Of a stretch of DNA of 35,731 nucleotides, positions 15,413-23,093 are shown piece after piece. This stretch comes from Flavobacteriales bacterium (GTDB taxonomy: Bacteria > Bacteroidota > Bacteroidia > Flavobacteriales > Flavobacteriaceae). The notes under the pieces were generated by a model. It was given only the letters and a program-made list of their open reading frames with translations. It made no database searches and had not been told where the DNA came from. Made by a program: the position numbers and the translations under genes. The stretch lies in contig JAHENA010000023.1 in assembly GCA_024643405.1 (NCBI GenBank), forward strand, positions 1-35,731. The letters are read 5' to 3'. The stretch's first letter is position 1. The number at the start of each line of letters is the position of its first letter.

Positions 15413-18124
15413 TTAATTTTTTAATGTAAAATGGCTTTTAAAAATCCTTCCATCTTGTAAGATTACGGAAAACCAGTAGTCATCAGTAGGTAAAATTTTA
15501 CCATTAAATGAACCGTCCCATCCTTTTTCTGTTGGCTTTAATTGTTTTAACAGTTTCCCGAAACGATCAAAAATATAAATTTCTGAATCTGGTTGAAACA
15601 TATTGGAAACGCCATAAACCTGCCACGTATCATTCATACCATCATTATTAGGTGTGAAATATTTTGGAAAACCAATAACGGATATTTTCATATTCACATT
15701 CCCACAGTTATTCTTTACATCATTAACATATACAGTATAAAATCCCGGGGAAATATTTTCAAAAACATTACTATTTTGATAGGGTCTATAAAGGATGTTA
15801 TTTGAATCTAAAAGGGAGTATTCATAAGTGCCTTCGCCTGACACAAAAACGGTAATGGTGTTATTCTGAGTAGCATCAACCACATTAATTGATTCAAAAG
15901 AGGCGATGTTTGCAGGTTCAACAACAATTGTTCTTTCTTTTGAGCAATTATTCTTATTAGTTACAATAACTTTAAAGGTGCCAGGTTCATTTACCTGTAT
16001 TTCATAAGTACGCTCTCCAGAAGTCCAAGTATAGGTATAATTATTAGGTGAATCATTAAGGACTCCTGCATTTAATGAAATAAGCAAAGGGTATTTATTT
16101 AAACAATAATAAGCTATTTCTTCAGTTATAATTTCGGGTAATTTATTAACAGTCAGCAATAATTTACTAATTCCGTAACAATTGTTTGCATTTTCAACTC
16201 GGGCATAAATCGTTTGTGAATAAGGAATTGAATTCTTAAAGGTATTTCCTAAATTATTTTGTTCTGTTAAGGCGTTCTCATACGTTTCATAATAGCTTAT
16301 AACCAACCCGTTAGGCAAACCGTTAATGATATTTGAATCTGCGTCTTTCAAATTAAAATTGTATAATCCATCTTCTGTACCATCATCATCACAAGCAATC
16401 AATTCAGTATCATTTGAATCCGTGATACTAACATTCAAAACGAGTTGTGTGCCCGAAGAACAACCAGTCCTATCATTGATTACATCAACATAAATAGTTT
16501 GTGGATTTGAAATATTATTATATGATTCGGGATTTGAAATAGTATTCAATTTTGAAATATCCGAGTAAAATTTGGTTGAAATATTCTGAATACCACCTGT
16601 TAAAGTTTCACTCGCTTCTGTTAAATTAAACAAGGTAAATCCATCTTTGAGGCCATCCTCATCACATTGTAGTAATATTGAATTAAAAGCTTCAGGGTTT
16701 TCATTAAAATTAACGAATGCCTGACCTTCTATTGCGCAATCACCATTATTTGGTTCAATATATACTTCATAATGACCACTGCTATTCACATTTAAATTGA
16801 AACTAGTTTCAGATAATAGGGTGCCATCCTTTGTCCAGGTATATGTAGCCCCTGGAAAATCTTCAGCAGAAAGATTGTATGTATCCCCGTCGCATAGTTC
16901 TAAGTTAATACTACTTTCTCCGTTTTTAATGATATCTATTTGGGTATTAAAAAATGAGGCTATAAACGGAGGAAGCCCTTGGGCTGATAAATTTGGAGAA
17001 ATACTAATGCCGTTATGTATATAATTACATGATAGTCCTAAATTATCAGGATTATTAATTACTCCCAAATAGGACAGCCCAGCATTGTAAGTTGCACTTA
17101 ATGCTCTATATATTTTTCCGTTTGGCCCTAACTGGAGTCCGCCTCGATATAAATTACGATTATCAATTATTATTCCTGAAGCGGTAACATCTGCTGCCAA
17201 TAAATTATATTGTAATAAGGATGAAGTATGATTAGCTGGATTTTGGGCTTCATTACCTGTATTGCTAAAAAAATCATTGGAAGCATGTATATATAATACC
17301 TGACTGTTAGGGGAAAATTCTAATCCATAAGGTACTTTACTATTTCCTTGAATTCCTATTGGTATTTGATTGCTTACAATCCCTGTATTATTATCAAAAT
17401 CATACAAAAACAAACCATCTCTTCCATTCGCTGATGCCATTTTTGTGCCATCTGGAGAAAGTTTTAAATAACCTCTGGCATCTCCAACAATTAAATTGAA
17501 AGTGGACTTTACAGCTGCAGGATTTACTCCTAAATCATTGACTTCAAATGCATGGTAGGTGTTAAATAGGTTTTCATTGTTCCCTTCTTCAGAAGCAAAA
17601 GCGACTACCCAGATAGATTTCGTAATACAATCCTTTAAAACAGCTGTTATTTTCTCAGAACTTCTTTGAAGTAAGTTTGTGTTTTTAACGGTAACGGCTC
17701 CTAATCCACCATCAAGAGTGATATCAATTTCTGAATAATTCAATCCAAAATTTAAACCATCTAATGCATTGTCAACGGTGAATACATAATAAATATTTGG
17801 GTCATTTGGTTTTGGAACAATAATAGCCGATTGGGTACTTGAAGAATCGCCAAATAAACCAAACCCATTTTGCATTATACTATGATTCTTATTCCAAATA
17901 GAAGTACCATCGGTGTAAAACAATAAACTTCCGGTATCATCTGAAATTGAAGCACAACCTTCATTAGTAAATAGCATTCCGTCATTAACTGATGAGACTG
18001 TATTAGCTAACTGATTAAATCTGATACCACCACCATACCCAAAATACCAGTTAGCTGCTTCATTCTGTCCGTAGGAATAAACGCTAAGTAACAAGTAAGT
18101 AAATAGTAATGCAATTTTTTTCAT
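15413..18124 (-). CDS. T9SS type B cargo protein with propeller-like N-terminal half
   Basis: I start this 903-residue protein at the ATG at 18124, because the four extra codons back to a TTG at 18136 add nothing and the signal peptide (MKKIALLFTYLLLSVYSYG) begins here. Residues about 22-400 (NWYFGYGGGIRF, LLFYTDGTSIWNK, IIVPKPNDPNIYYVFTVD, YLKLSPDGTKMA, YGLEFSPNSQVLYI, GGLQLGPNGKIYRA) look like repeated blades of a beta-propeller. Then come an Ig-like region, two Cys/Asp modules (Cys at 487 and 578), the shared C-terminal region and a type B sorting domain (about 818-903; YFTPNNDGMNDTW, IFDRFGKLLK, GWDGSFNG, DDYWFSV). It is first of the three T9SS genes, 27 bases after the ABC permease. Confidence 0.92.
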   Translation of the reverse strand: MKKIALLFTYLLLSVYSYGQNEAANWYFGYGGGIRFNQLANTVSSVNDGMLFTNEGCASISDDTGSLLFYTDGTSIWNKNHSIMQNGFGLFGDSSSTQSAIIVPKPNDPNIYYVFTVDNALDGLNFGLNYSEIDITLDGGLGAVTVKNTNLLQRSSEKITAVLKDCITKSIWVVAFASEEGNNENLFNTYHAFEVNDLGVNPAAVKSTFNLIVGDARGYLKLSPDGTKMASANGRDGLFLYDFDNNTGIVSNQIPIGIQGNSKVPYGLEFSPNSQVLYIHASNDFFSNTGNEAQNPANHTSSLLQYNLLAADVTASGIIIDNRNLYRGGLQLGPNGKIYRALSATYNAGLSYLGVINNPDNLGLSCNYIHNGISISPNLSAQGLPPFIASFFNTQIDIIKNGESSINLELCDGDTYNLSAEDFPGATYTWTKDGTLLSETSFNLNVNSSGHYEVYIEPNNGDCAIEGQAFVNFNENPEAFNSILLQCDEDGLKDGFTLFNLTEASETLTGGIQNISTKFYSDISKLNTISNPESYNNISNPQTIYVDVINDRTGCSSGTQLVLNVSITDSNDTELIACDDDGTEDGLYNFNLKDADSNIINGLPNGLVISYYETYENALTEQNNLGNTFKNSIPYSQTIYARVENANNCYGISKLLLTVNKLPEIITEEIAYYCLNKYPLLISLNAGVLNDSPNNYTYTWTSGERTYEIQVNEPGTFKVIVTNKNNCSKERTIVVEPANIASFESINVVDATQNNTITVFVSGEGTYEYSLLDSNNILYRPYQNSNVFENISPGFYTVYVNDVKNNCGNVNMKISVIGFPKYFTPNNDGMNDTWQVYGVSNMFQPDSEIYIFDRFGKLLKQLKPTEKGWDGSFNGKILPTDDYWFSVILQDGRIFKSHFTLKN

Positions 18125-18151
18125 CTTCAATAGCAAAGCTATCGAAAGATA

Positions 18152-18982
18152 TTATAAATCCCGCATTTTTAACAACCTGTAAGATAAAAAGATGAATATG
18201 GCAGTCCAAAATATAACAATGACAATTTCATACCAATGAACCGCGTAATCAAAATCAAATTTTTCTCCGACCTGATTGGCTACAGATTGTACCGCACTTA
18301 ATCTAGAAAAGGGTTGTTTAATTAAATTAGACATGGAGTTTAAAGGGAAAAATCGCATGATACTTGTGGCTGTTTCCGCATCTGTTTTCCATCGTAATAG
18401 CCCAAAAACAATGCCTTCAATAAATTGCCAAACAAATAAAAATCCAAGAGCAAAAGCAGACCGTTTCACCAGTATACCTAAGAATAGACAAAACGAGAAG
18501 AAGCCAACTAACTTTATAAAGAAAGCTAATAGAAATTCCAAATCAGAGAAAATAATACTAAGCTCGGTATAATTTGAAAAAATGAGACCTAAAATTAAGG
18601 ATACAATAAATATAAAAAAGGTTGAAACTATTGAAAAGACAATAACGGTATAAAACTTAGATAATATGAATTCTTTTTTGCTCAGTCCGTCAATTAAATT
18701 TTGTTTCAAAGTCTTATTGCTATATTCATTAGCCATCATAGAAACAATCACAATGGCTAAAAATAACTTAAAAATGGCTGCAAAATAGGTGTTAAAATGC
18801 CATATGTAGGGAAAATTAAAAATGCCCATTTCAGCTAAATGAAATTTAATGGGGCCAATATCAAACTTAATGGCTGCGATAAGTGCAATGGAAGTAAGCA
18901 AAACAAAATAAGTTATAATCAATACCTTACTAGCTCTACTATGCATTAGTTTTTGAAACTCTATATTTAATAGTCTATACAT
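18152..18982 (-). CDS. ABC-2 type transporter, permease subunit
   Basis: A 276-residue inner-membrane protein with about six hydrophobic segments. The first is near residues 20-38 (VLIITYFVLLTSIALIAAI), with others around 68-84, 112-132, 148-170, 175-190 and 250-270. The cytoplasmic loop MANEYSNKTLKQNLIDGLSKKEFILSKF is the classic ABC-2 permease signature, with [EN]-x(3)-[GK]-T followed by SRxEFxxxK-like residues. It starts four bases after the ATPase gene ends, so the two are translationally close and should form one transporter. The substrate cannot be read from the sequence. The next gene is the first T9SS cargo gene, 27 bases on; a functional link is unproven. Confidence 0.85.
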   Translation of the reverse strand: MYRLLNIEFQKLMHSRASKVLIITYFVLLTSIALIAAIKFDIGPIKFHLAEMGIFNFPYIWHFNTYFAAIFKLFLAIVIVSMMANEYSNKTLKQNLIDGLSKKEFILSKFYTVIVFSIVSTFFIFIVSLILGLIFSNYTELSIIFSDLEFLLAFFIKLVGFFSFCLFLGILVKRSAFALGFLFVWQFIEGIVFGLLRWKTDAETATSIMRFFPLNSMSNLIKQPFSRLSAVQSVANQVGEKFDFDYAVHWYEIVIVIFWTAIFIFLSYRLLKMRDL

Positions 18983-18986
18983 GCTT

Positions 18987-19883
18987 TTATTGATTGTTGG
19001 TTAGTGTTAAGAATTGCTCCTCTAAACTTTCTTTGCGTTGCACTAAGTGCGATACTATAAATCCTTTTTCAAACAACAGTTTATTAAAAGCAGCAGATTC
19101 CATGGGTTCATTTAGAAATGCTGTTATTAAATGGTCTTTCACTTTTACATTTGCAATTGAACTATGATTTTCTAAAAACATAATGAGTTCATCTTGTCTT
19201 GCACATTTTAATTCAAAGAAACCAAAACTGGTAATCATTTCATCCACTCTTCCAGAATATAATTTCTCGCCCTTTCTAAGAACTACTACGTGAGTACAAA
19301 CTTTTTCAACTTCATCCAGTAAATGTGATGCTAATAAAATAGTAGTCCCTGCACTGGCAATTTCTTTTATGATTTCTCTTATTTGATGGATTCCTTTTGG
19401 ATCTAGACCATTGGTAGGTTCATCTAAAATTAAAATTTCAGGGTCATTTAATAGGGCAGAGGCAATGGCTAATCGTTGTTTCATTCCCAATGAAAAGGTA
19501 CTAAACTTACTATCTTTTCTGTCAATTAATTCTACAAGTCTTAATTTTTCTTCAATTTTACTAACATCAACCTCTTTAATTTTACAAACTAATTTTAAAT
19601 TTTGGTAGGCCGTCATATATGGGTAAAAATTTGGACGCTCAATGATAGCGCCTACCTTTTTTAGAGCCTGATGTGTTGAAGTGTTGCCATCAAACCAATG
19701 AAATTCACCTGAGGTTTTGTTTACAACATTAAGCACTACACCTAATGTAGTTGATTTCCCGCTGCCGTTTGGACCTAATATACCATAAACATTACCTTTG
19801 TTTATTGTGAATGATAAATCTTTTACAGCAGTTAAATAACCAAATTTTTTTGTTAGATTGTTAATTGTAAGGATTGGCTCCAA
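18987..19883 (-). CDS. ABC transporter ATP-binding subunit (TTG start)
   Basis: This 298-residue ATPase drives the permease encoded just downstream. It has Walker A GPNGSGKST near residues 38-46, the Q-loop region, the signature FSLGMKQRLAIASALL, Walker B and following residues ILILDEPTNGLDP, and the H-loop in LLASHLLDEVEK. A C-terminal extension of about 85 residues is typical of the CcmA/bacitracin-export-like branch. The start is TTG at 19883: an in-frame stop lies three codons upstream and no ATG or GTG occurs before the conserved first strand. That may keep expression low. It is divergent from the gene at 20006, with a 6-bp inverted repeat in between. Confidence 0.9.
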   Translation of the reverse strand: MEPILTINNLTKKFGYLTAVKDLSFTINKGNVYGILGPNGSGKSTTLGVVLNVVNKTSGEFHWFDGNTSTHQALKKVGAIIERPNFYPYMTAYQNLKLVCKIKEVDVSKIEEKLRLVELIDRKDSKFSTFSLGMKQRLAIASALLNDPEILILDEPTNGLDPKGIHQIREIIKEIASAGTTILLASHLLDEVEKVCTHVVVLRKGEKLYSGRVDEMITSFGFFELKCARQDELIMFLENHSSIANVKVKDHLITAFLNEPMESAAFNKLLFEKGFIVSHLVQRKESLEEQFLTLTNNQ

Positions 19884-19900
19884 GATATTCTAATTTTGGT

Positions 19901-19917
19901 GTTGATCTAAAATCAAC
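19901..19917. repeat. Short inverted repeat between divergent genes
   Basis: GTTGAT and ATCAAC surround a 5-base loop (CTAAA), 18 bases upstream of the ATPase start codon. It could be an operator or a leader hairpin. It is short enough to occur by chance. Confidence 0.3.
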
Positions 19918-20005
19918 AGGTTAGTTAAAAAGTATGACGATTGTTGTGTAATTTTGTTACATACACGTTTATAAAAATAAGATTAAAATTTCAAATGTTT
20001 AAATA

Positions 20006-21064
20006 ATGAAAGATTTAAAAATTTCAAAAAAGAAACCATCTTATCCTGTAAATGATGAGTTGCACAAATATCTTTCAGAATTTAATAGAAATATAAAACT
20101 TCCTGTATTATATGAAGACCTACTTAGGTTTCAAGGTTCTGTAACCGTTTATGATAAATTAGAAAATGATACTCTATGGATTCGTGTTTATTACAGTGAA
20201 TTTGAACGTGAGGAAATAGATTTAAGTTTAAAGAAAGTATATACTATTTTGCATTCTGATGGGAATGAAACTTCTATTGCTTTCCTTAATGTGGATGCTA
20301 TTGATTATTGCACGTTTGGAAATTCAAAACCGTTTAGAATAAAAATCAGAAATATTTTAAATGATAACTTCACTTATTTTTACGTAAAAATAGCCGATGC
20401 TTCACGTATTTACGGATTGGAGTTGGAACATATGTTATCTCCTTATAACTTGAATTTTTTGGTTTATAAAAACACTTTAATTGAAGAGCATATTTCAGGT
20501 ATTCCGGGTGATGAATTCATTAAAAATATGTTACCAAAATGTAGCAAATCAGAAAAATCACAAATTGCAAAAGAGTTTGTCAAATTTAATGAACGTTGCA
20601 TGATTAGACTGTTAGGAGACATGCGTTCATATAATTATGTTATTGTGCCAACACATGATTTTGATCAGGTGGTATATAAAATAAGGGCCATTGATTTTGA
20701 CCAGCAATCTTATGAAGGCAAGATTAACATTTATCGACCTCAATTTTTTAAAGAAAATTTCGTGATGGTTAAATTAGTAACGGATAGTTTTCAAAAATTA
20801 TCTATTGACCAATATAAAATTGAGGAACGTTCCATTATTGCCAAACGATTAAAGAGTTATCATGATAGAATTGAGGCCTTGCTTGATTGCATGATAAAAG
20901 ACACTATATCTACCAAAGAAAATACAGATACTTTAAAATCAAAAATTTATGAATACACCCTTGACGTAAAATTTAAGCGCAGTAAATCAATGGGTGATAT
21001 CATTAAGAATGCCTTAGCCTATGTGCTAAGGAATTATGAAAATGTAAATCCGTCACGATTTTAA
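20006..21064 (+). CDS. Unrecognised protein with kinase-like motifs
   Basis: I do not recognise this 352-residue cytoplasmic protein by name. Its middle part carries a run of residues in the order seen in protein-kinase-like and aminoglycoside-phosphotransferase-like folds. These are YVKIAD (K128, strand-3 lysine position), RIYGLELEHM (E139 or E141, helix-C glutamate position), LIEEHISGIPGDEF (about 158-171, hinge), RLLGDMRSYNYVI (D205 and N210, catalytic loop) and AIDFDQ (D230, metal-binding position). The usual HGD is LGD here. The N-terminal 120 residues look like a beta-rich domain, and the C-terminal 80 residues are helical and basic. It is monocistronic and ends nine bases from the converging pRiA4b-like gene. 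It may be active or a pseudokinase; its substrate is unknown. Confidence 0.6.
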   Translation: MKDLKISKKKPSYPVNDELHKYLSEFNRNIKLPVLYEDLLRFQGSVTVYDKLENDTLWIRVYYSEFEREEIDLSLKKVYTILHSDGNETSIAFLNVDAIDYCTFGNSKPFRIKIRNILNDNFTYFYVKIADASRIYGLELEHMLSPYNLNFLVYKNTLIEEHISGIPGDEFIKNMLPKCSKSEKSQIAKEFVKFNERCMIRLLGDMRSYNYVIVPTHDFDQVVYKIRAIDFDQQSYEGKINIYRPQFFKENFVMVKLVTDSFQKLSIDQYKIEERSIIAKRLKSYHDRIEALLDCMIKDTISTKENTDTLKSKIYEYTLDVKFKRSKSMGDIIKNALAYVLRNYENVNPSRF

Positions 21065-21073
21065 AAGAACGTA

Positions 21074-21586
21074 TTAATTCCAGTTTTCGTCAAAATCTAA
21101 ATTCTCGTAGTCGTCAATATCTAAATCATCATCAAATTCATTAAAATCTTCTAAATCTTCAGATTCGAAGAATTTTTCAGGGGCAACGTCAGGAATTTGT
21201 CCTTTTGAAAAAAGAAGATTAGGGTAAGAAGCGCCTTCAGTTTCCTCAACAATTTCAGCTAATTCAACATAAAATGTCCAAAGATTGAAGAAATCATATA
21301 CATAAATTAATTTTGGCTGCATTTCATAAACAATACTATTTATAACAGTATCACTCATCAATTGAGCTGAAGCATCTTCACTTAAATCAAATAATGAAAT
21401 TTCTTGTCCTTGATTCCATACATCATCACTTACATAAAAAGAAGCCATTTCTGTACCATCAAATCCAAAAGATTGGGTAATAACGTTATGTAAATCTTCT
21501 AAAGTATCAGTTTCTTTTATTTCTAAATCACGAAAAATATCGTCATCCGTATCATTATCAAGAATAACTCTAAACCTATAAATCAT
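21074..21586 (-). CDS. pRiA4b ORF-3-like (IS1096 passenger TnpR-like) family protein
   Basis: The first 110 residues (MIYRFRVILDND, ETDTLEDLHNVITQSFGFDGTEMASFYVSDDVW, YVYDFFNLWTFYVELAEI) follow the pattern of the plasmid pRiA4b ORF-3 family, which usually has a V-L-x-x-SF-x-W or F-x-x-x-HL-x-F core and a YxYDxGDxWxHxVxLE strand. Here the usual YDFGDxW is YDFFNLW and the His is lost. The C-terminal 50 residues are extremely acidic (Asp/Glu-rich to the last residues). Despite the family's naming from mobile DNA, in this lineage it appears as a chromosomal gene at the end of a housekeeping operon, 36 bases after ctaA. The function is not known. Confidence 0.75.
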   Translation of the reverse strand: MIYRFRVILDNDTDDDIFRDLEIKETDTLEDLHNVITQSFGFDGTEMASFYVSDDVWNQGQEISLFDLSEDASAQLMSDTVINSIVYEMQPKLIYVYDFFNLWTFYVELAEIVEETEGASYPNLLFSKGQIPDVAPEKFFESEDLEDFNEFDDDLDIDDYENLDFDENWN

Positions 21587-21622
21587 AGTAATAAATTAAG
21601 TTGCAAATGTAATAGTTTTCAC

Positions 21623-22639
21623 TTATTTGGTAAAGCGATGTAATGTAAATATCATAGAACTTAATAAAATAAAAGCGCCAACCTGATGCGCCACTCCAAG
21701 CCAAACTGGAACTTGAAATAAAATAGTGAAAACACCTAATAAAAATTGAATTCCAACTACTATTAACAATGATAAAATACCATTGGATTGTAGTCTTGTT
21801 AAAGTCAATTTTTTAGATTTCTGCCAAATCGCAATAACAAAAAATACCACAATATATGCCAAGATTCTATGAGTAAATTGAACTCCGCTTTTGCCTTCAA
21901 TAAAGTTTTTATACCATGGCTGTTGTTCAATAAAAACAGTTTCATGCATGAATTTACCATCACTCATCATAGGCCAGTGATTATGTATAAAGCCGGCATC
22001 TAAACCCGCTACGAAAGCCCCATAAATAATCTGTATTATTAGGACGAATAATGCAAATCTTATAAAATTTCTAAATTCCTTATTGATGACCTTATTAACA
22101 GGGTAAATTAAATCTAGTGCGACCCAAAAAGTATAAGCAAAAGTTACAAAAGCCGTTGTTAAATGAGCTGCCAATCTGTAGTGGCTTACATCTGGATTGT
22201 CCACTAGCCCACTTTTAACCATATACCAACCCATAAATCCTTGAAAAGCCCCAAGACCAAGTAGGATAATCGATTTTGTAATAGTAGGTCTAGAAAGTTG
22301 TTTAGTGAATAAAAAGTATATAAATGGAAGTAAGAAAACTAAACCAATGAAACGCCCAATGACGCGGTGAAGCCACTCCCAAAAATAAATATCTTTAAAA
22401 TCTTGAAGGTTAAAATGGTTGTTGAGTTTTTGATATTCAGGATATTGTTTATATAAATCAAAAGCTTCCTGCCATTCAAGGTCATTCATTGGAGGTATTA
22501 CGCCAGAAATTAATTTATAATTAGAAATTGATAAACCTGAATGTGTTAACCGGGTAATCCCGCCAACAACAACCATAATAAATATTAAAATACAACCAGT
22601 AAGCAGCCAGTAAATGACTTTATTATTATCTTTTTTCAT
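21623..22639 (-). CDS. ctaA: Heme A synthase (COX15/CtaA family)
   Basis: This 338-residue inner-membrane enzyme oxidises the C8 methyl of heme O to make heme A for aa3-type cytochrome oxidase. About eight membrane helices are visible. The expected histidine motifs are all there: EWLHRVIGR and HYRLAAHLTTAF in the first half, and QFTHRILAY and VAHQVGAF in the second. Together these make the two pseudo-symmetric four-helix bundles with their heme ligands. The N-terminal GGITRLTHSGLSI loop is characteristic. The loop carrying EQQPWYKNFIEG is the periplasmic connector. The gene begins one base after the GNAT gene stop, which suggests coupled expression, although the operon partners are functionally unrelated. 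Confidence 0.93.
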   Translation of the reverse strand: MKKDNNKVIYWLLTGCILIFIMVVVGGITRLTHSGLSISNYKLISGVIPPMNDLEWQEAFDLYKQYPEYQKLNNHFNLQDFKDIYFWEWLHRVIGRFIGLVFLLPFIYFLFTKQLSRPTITKSIILLGLGAFQGFMGWYMVKSGLVDNPDVSHYRLAAHLTTAFVTFAYTFWVALDLIYPVNKVINKEFRNFIRFALFVLIIQIIYGAFVAGLDAGFIHNHWPMMSDGKFMHETVFIEQQPWYKNFIEGKSGVQFTHRILAYIVVFFVIAIWQKSKKLTLTRLQSNGILSLLIVVGIQFLLGVFTILFQVPVWLGVAHQVGAFILLSSMIFTLHRFTK

Positions 22640-22640
22640 T

Positions 22641-23093
22641 TTATAAAAGGTCTTTTTTAAAACATAAACTATTTATTACATTTTTGTATTGCCCGTAATT
22701 AGGTATTAATTGATAGTTGTTTTTGTTATATAGTGCAATAGCTTCAATCTGTCTGATACCTGTTTCTAAAATGCAGGATTTGTACTTTAATTCTTTAGCC
22801 CAAGCTTCAAGTTCTTGAAGTATTTTAGTGGCTATACCATTGCCTCTTGCTTCAGATTTGGTAAACATGCGCTTTATTTCAATACAATCAGAATCATAAG
22901 GTTTTAAAGCACCACAGCCAACGGGTTGATTATTTAAATAGGCGACCGCAGTATGTTTTATAACATCAATATGATTGTATTGATTGTAAAATTCATGCTC
23001 GTCACCATCAGTAATTCTTAAAAAGGTATCTAAGTCTTTCACTAGATTTCTGAAATCTGTATTTTCAGAATCTGTTCTAACCATCTTAATCAT
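22641..23093 (-). CDS. GNAT family N-acetyltransferase
   Basis: A 150-residue acyl-CoA-dependent acetyltransferase. The core reads PVGCGALKPYDSDCIEIKRMFTKSEARGNGIATKILQELEAWA. R-x-x-G-x-A within RGNGIAT is motif A, which holds the CoA pyrophosphate, and IRQIEAIALYNKNNYQLI is the usual final helix and strand. The substrate is unknown; related proteins modify small molecules or protein N-termini. Its ATG overlaps the TGA of the preceding cca gene by four bases (ATGA), so the two are translationally coupled. A second ATG at codon 4 is a possible alternative start. Confidence 0.85.
   Translation of the reverse strand: MIKMVRTDSENTDFRNLVKDLDTFLRITDGDEHEFYNQYNHIDVIKHTAVAYLNNQPVGCGALKPYDSDCIEIKRMFTKSEARGNGIATKILQELEAWAKELKYKSCILETGIRQIEAIALYNKNNYQLIPNYGQYKNVINSLCFKKDLL

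Noticed and set aside
21074-21586. Evidence for an insertion sequence, from the IS1096 passenger-like name
   Set aside because: There is no transposase, no terminal inverted repeat and no target duplication nearby; the gene sits in an ordinary operon.
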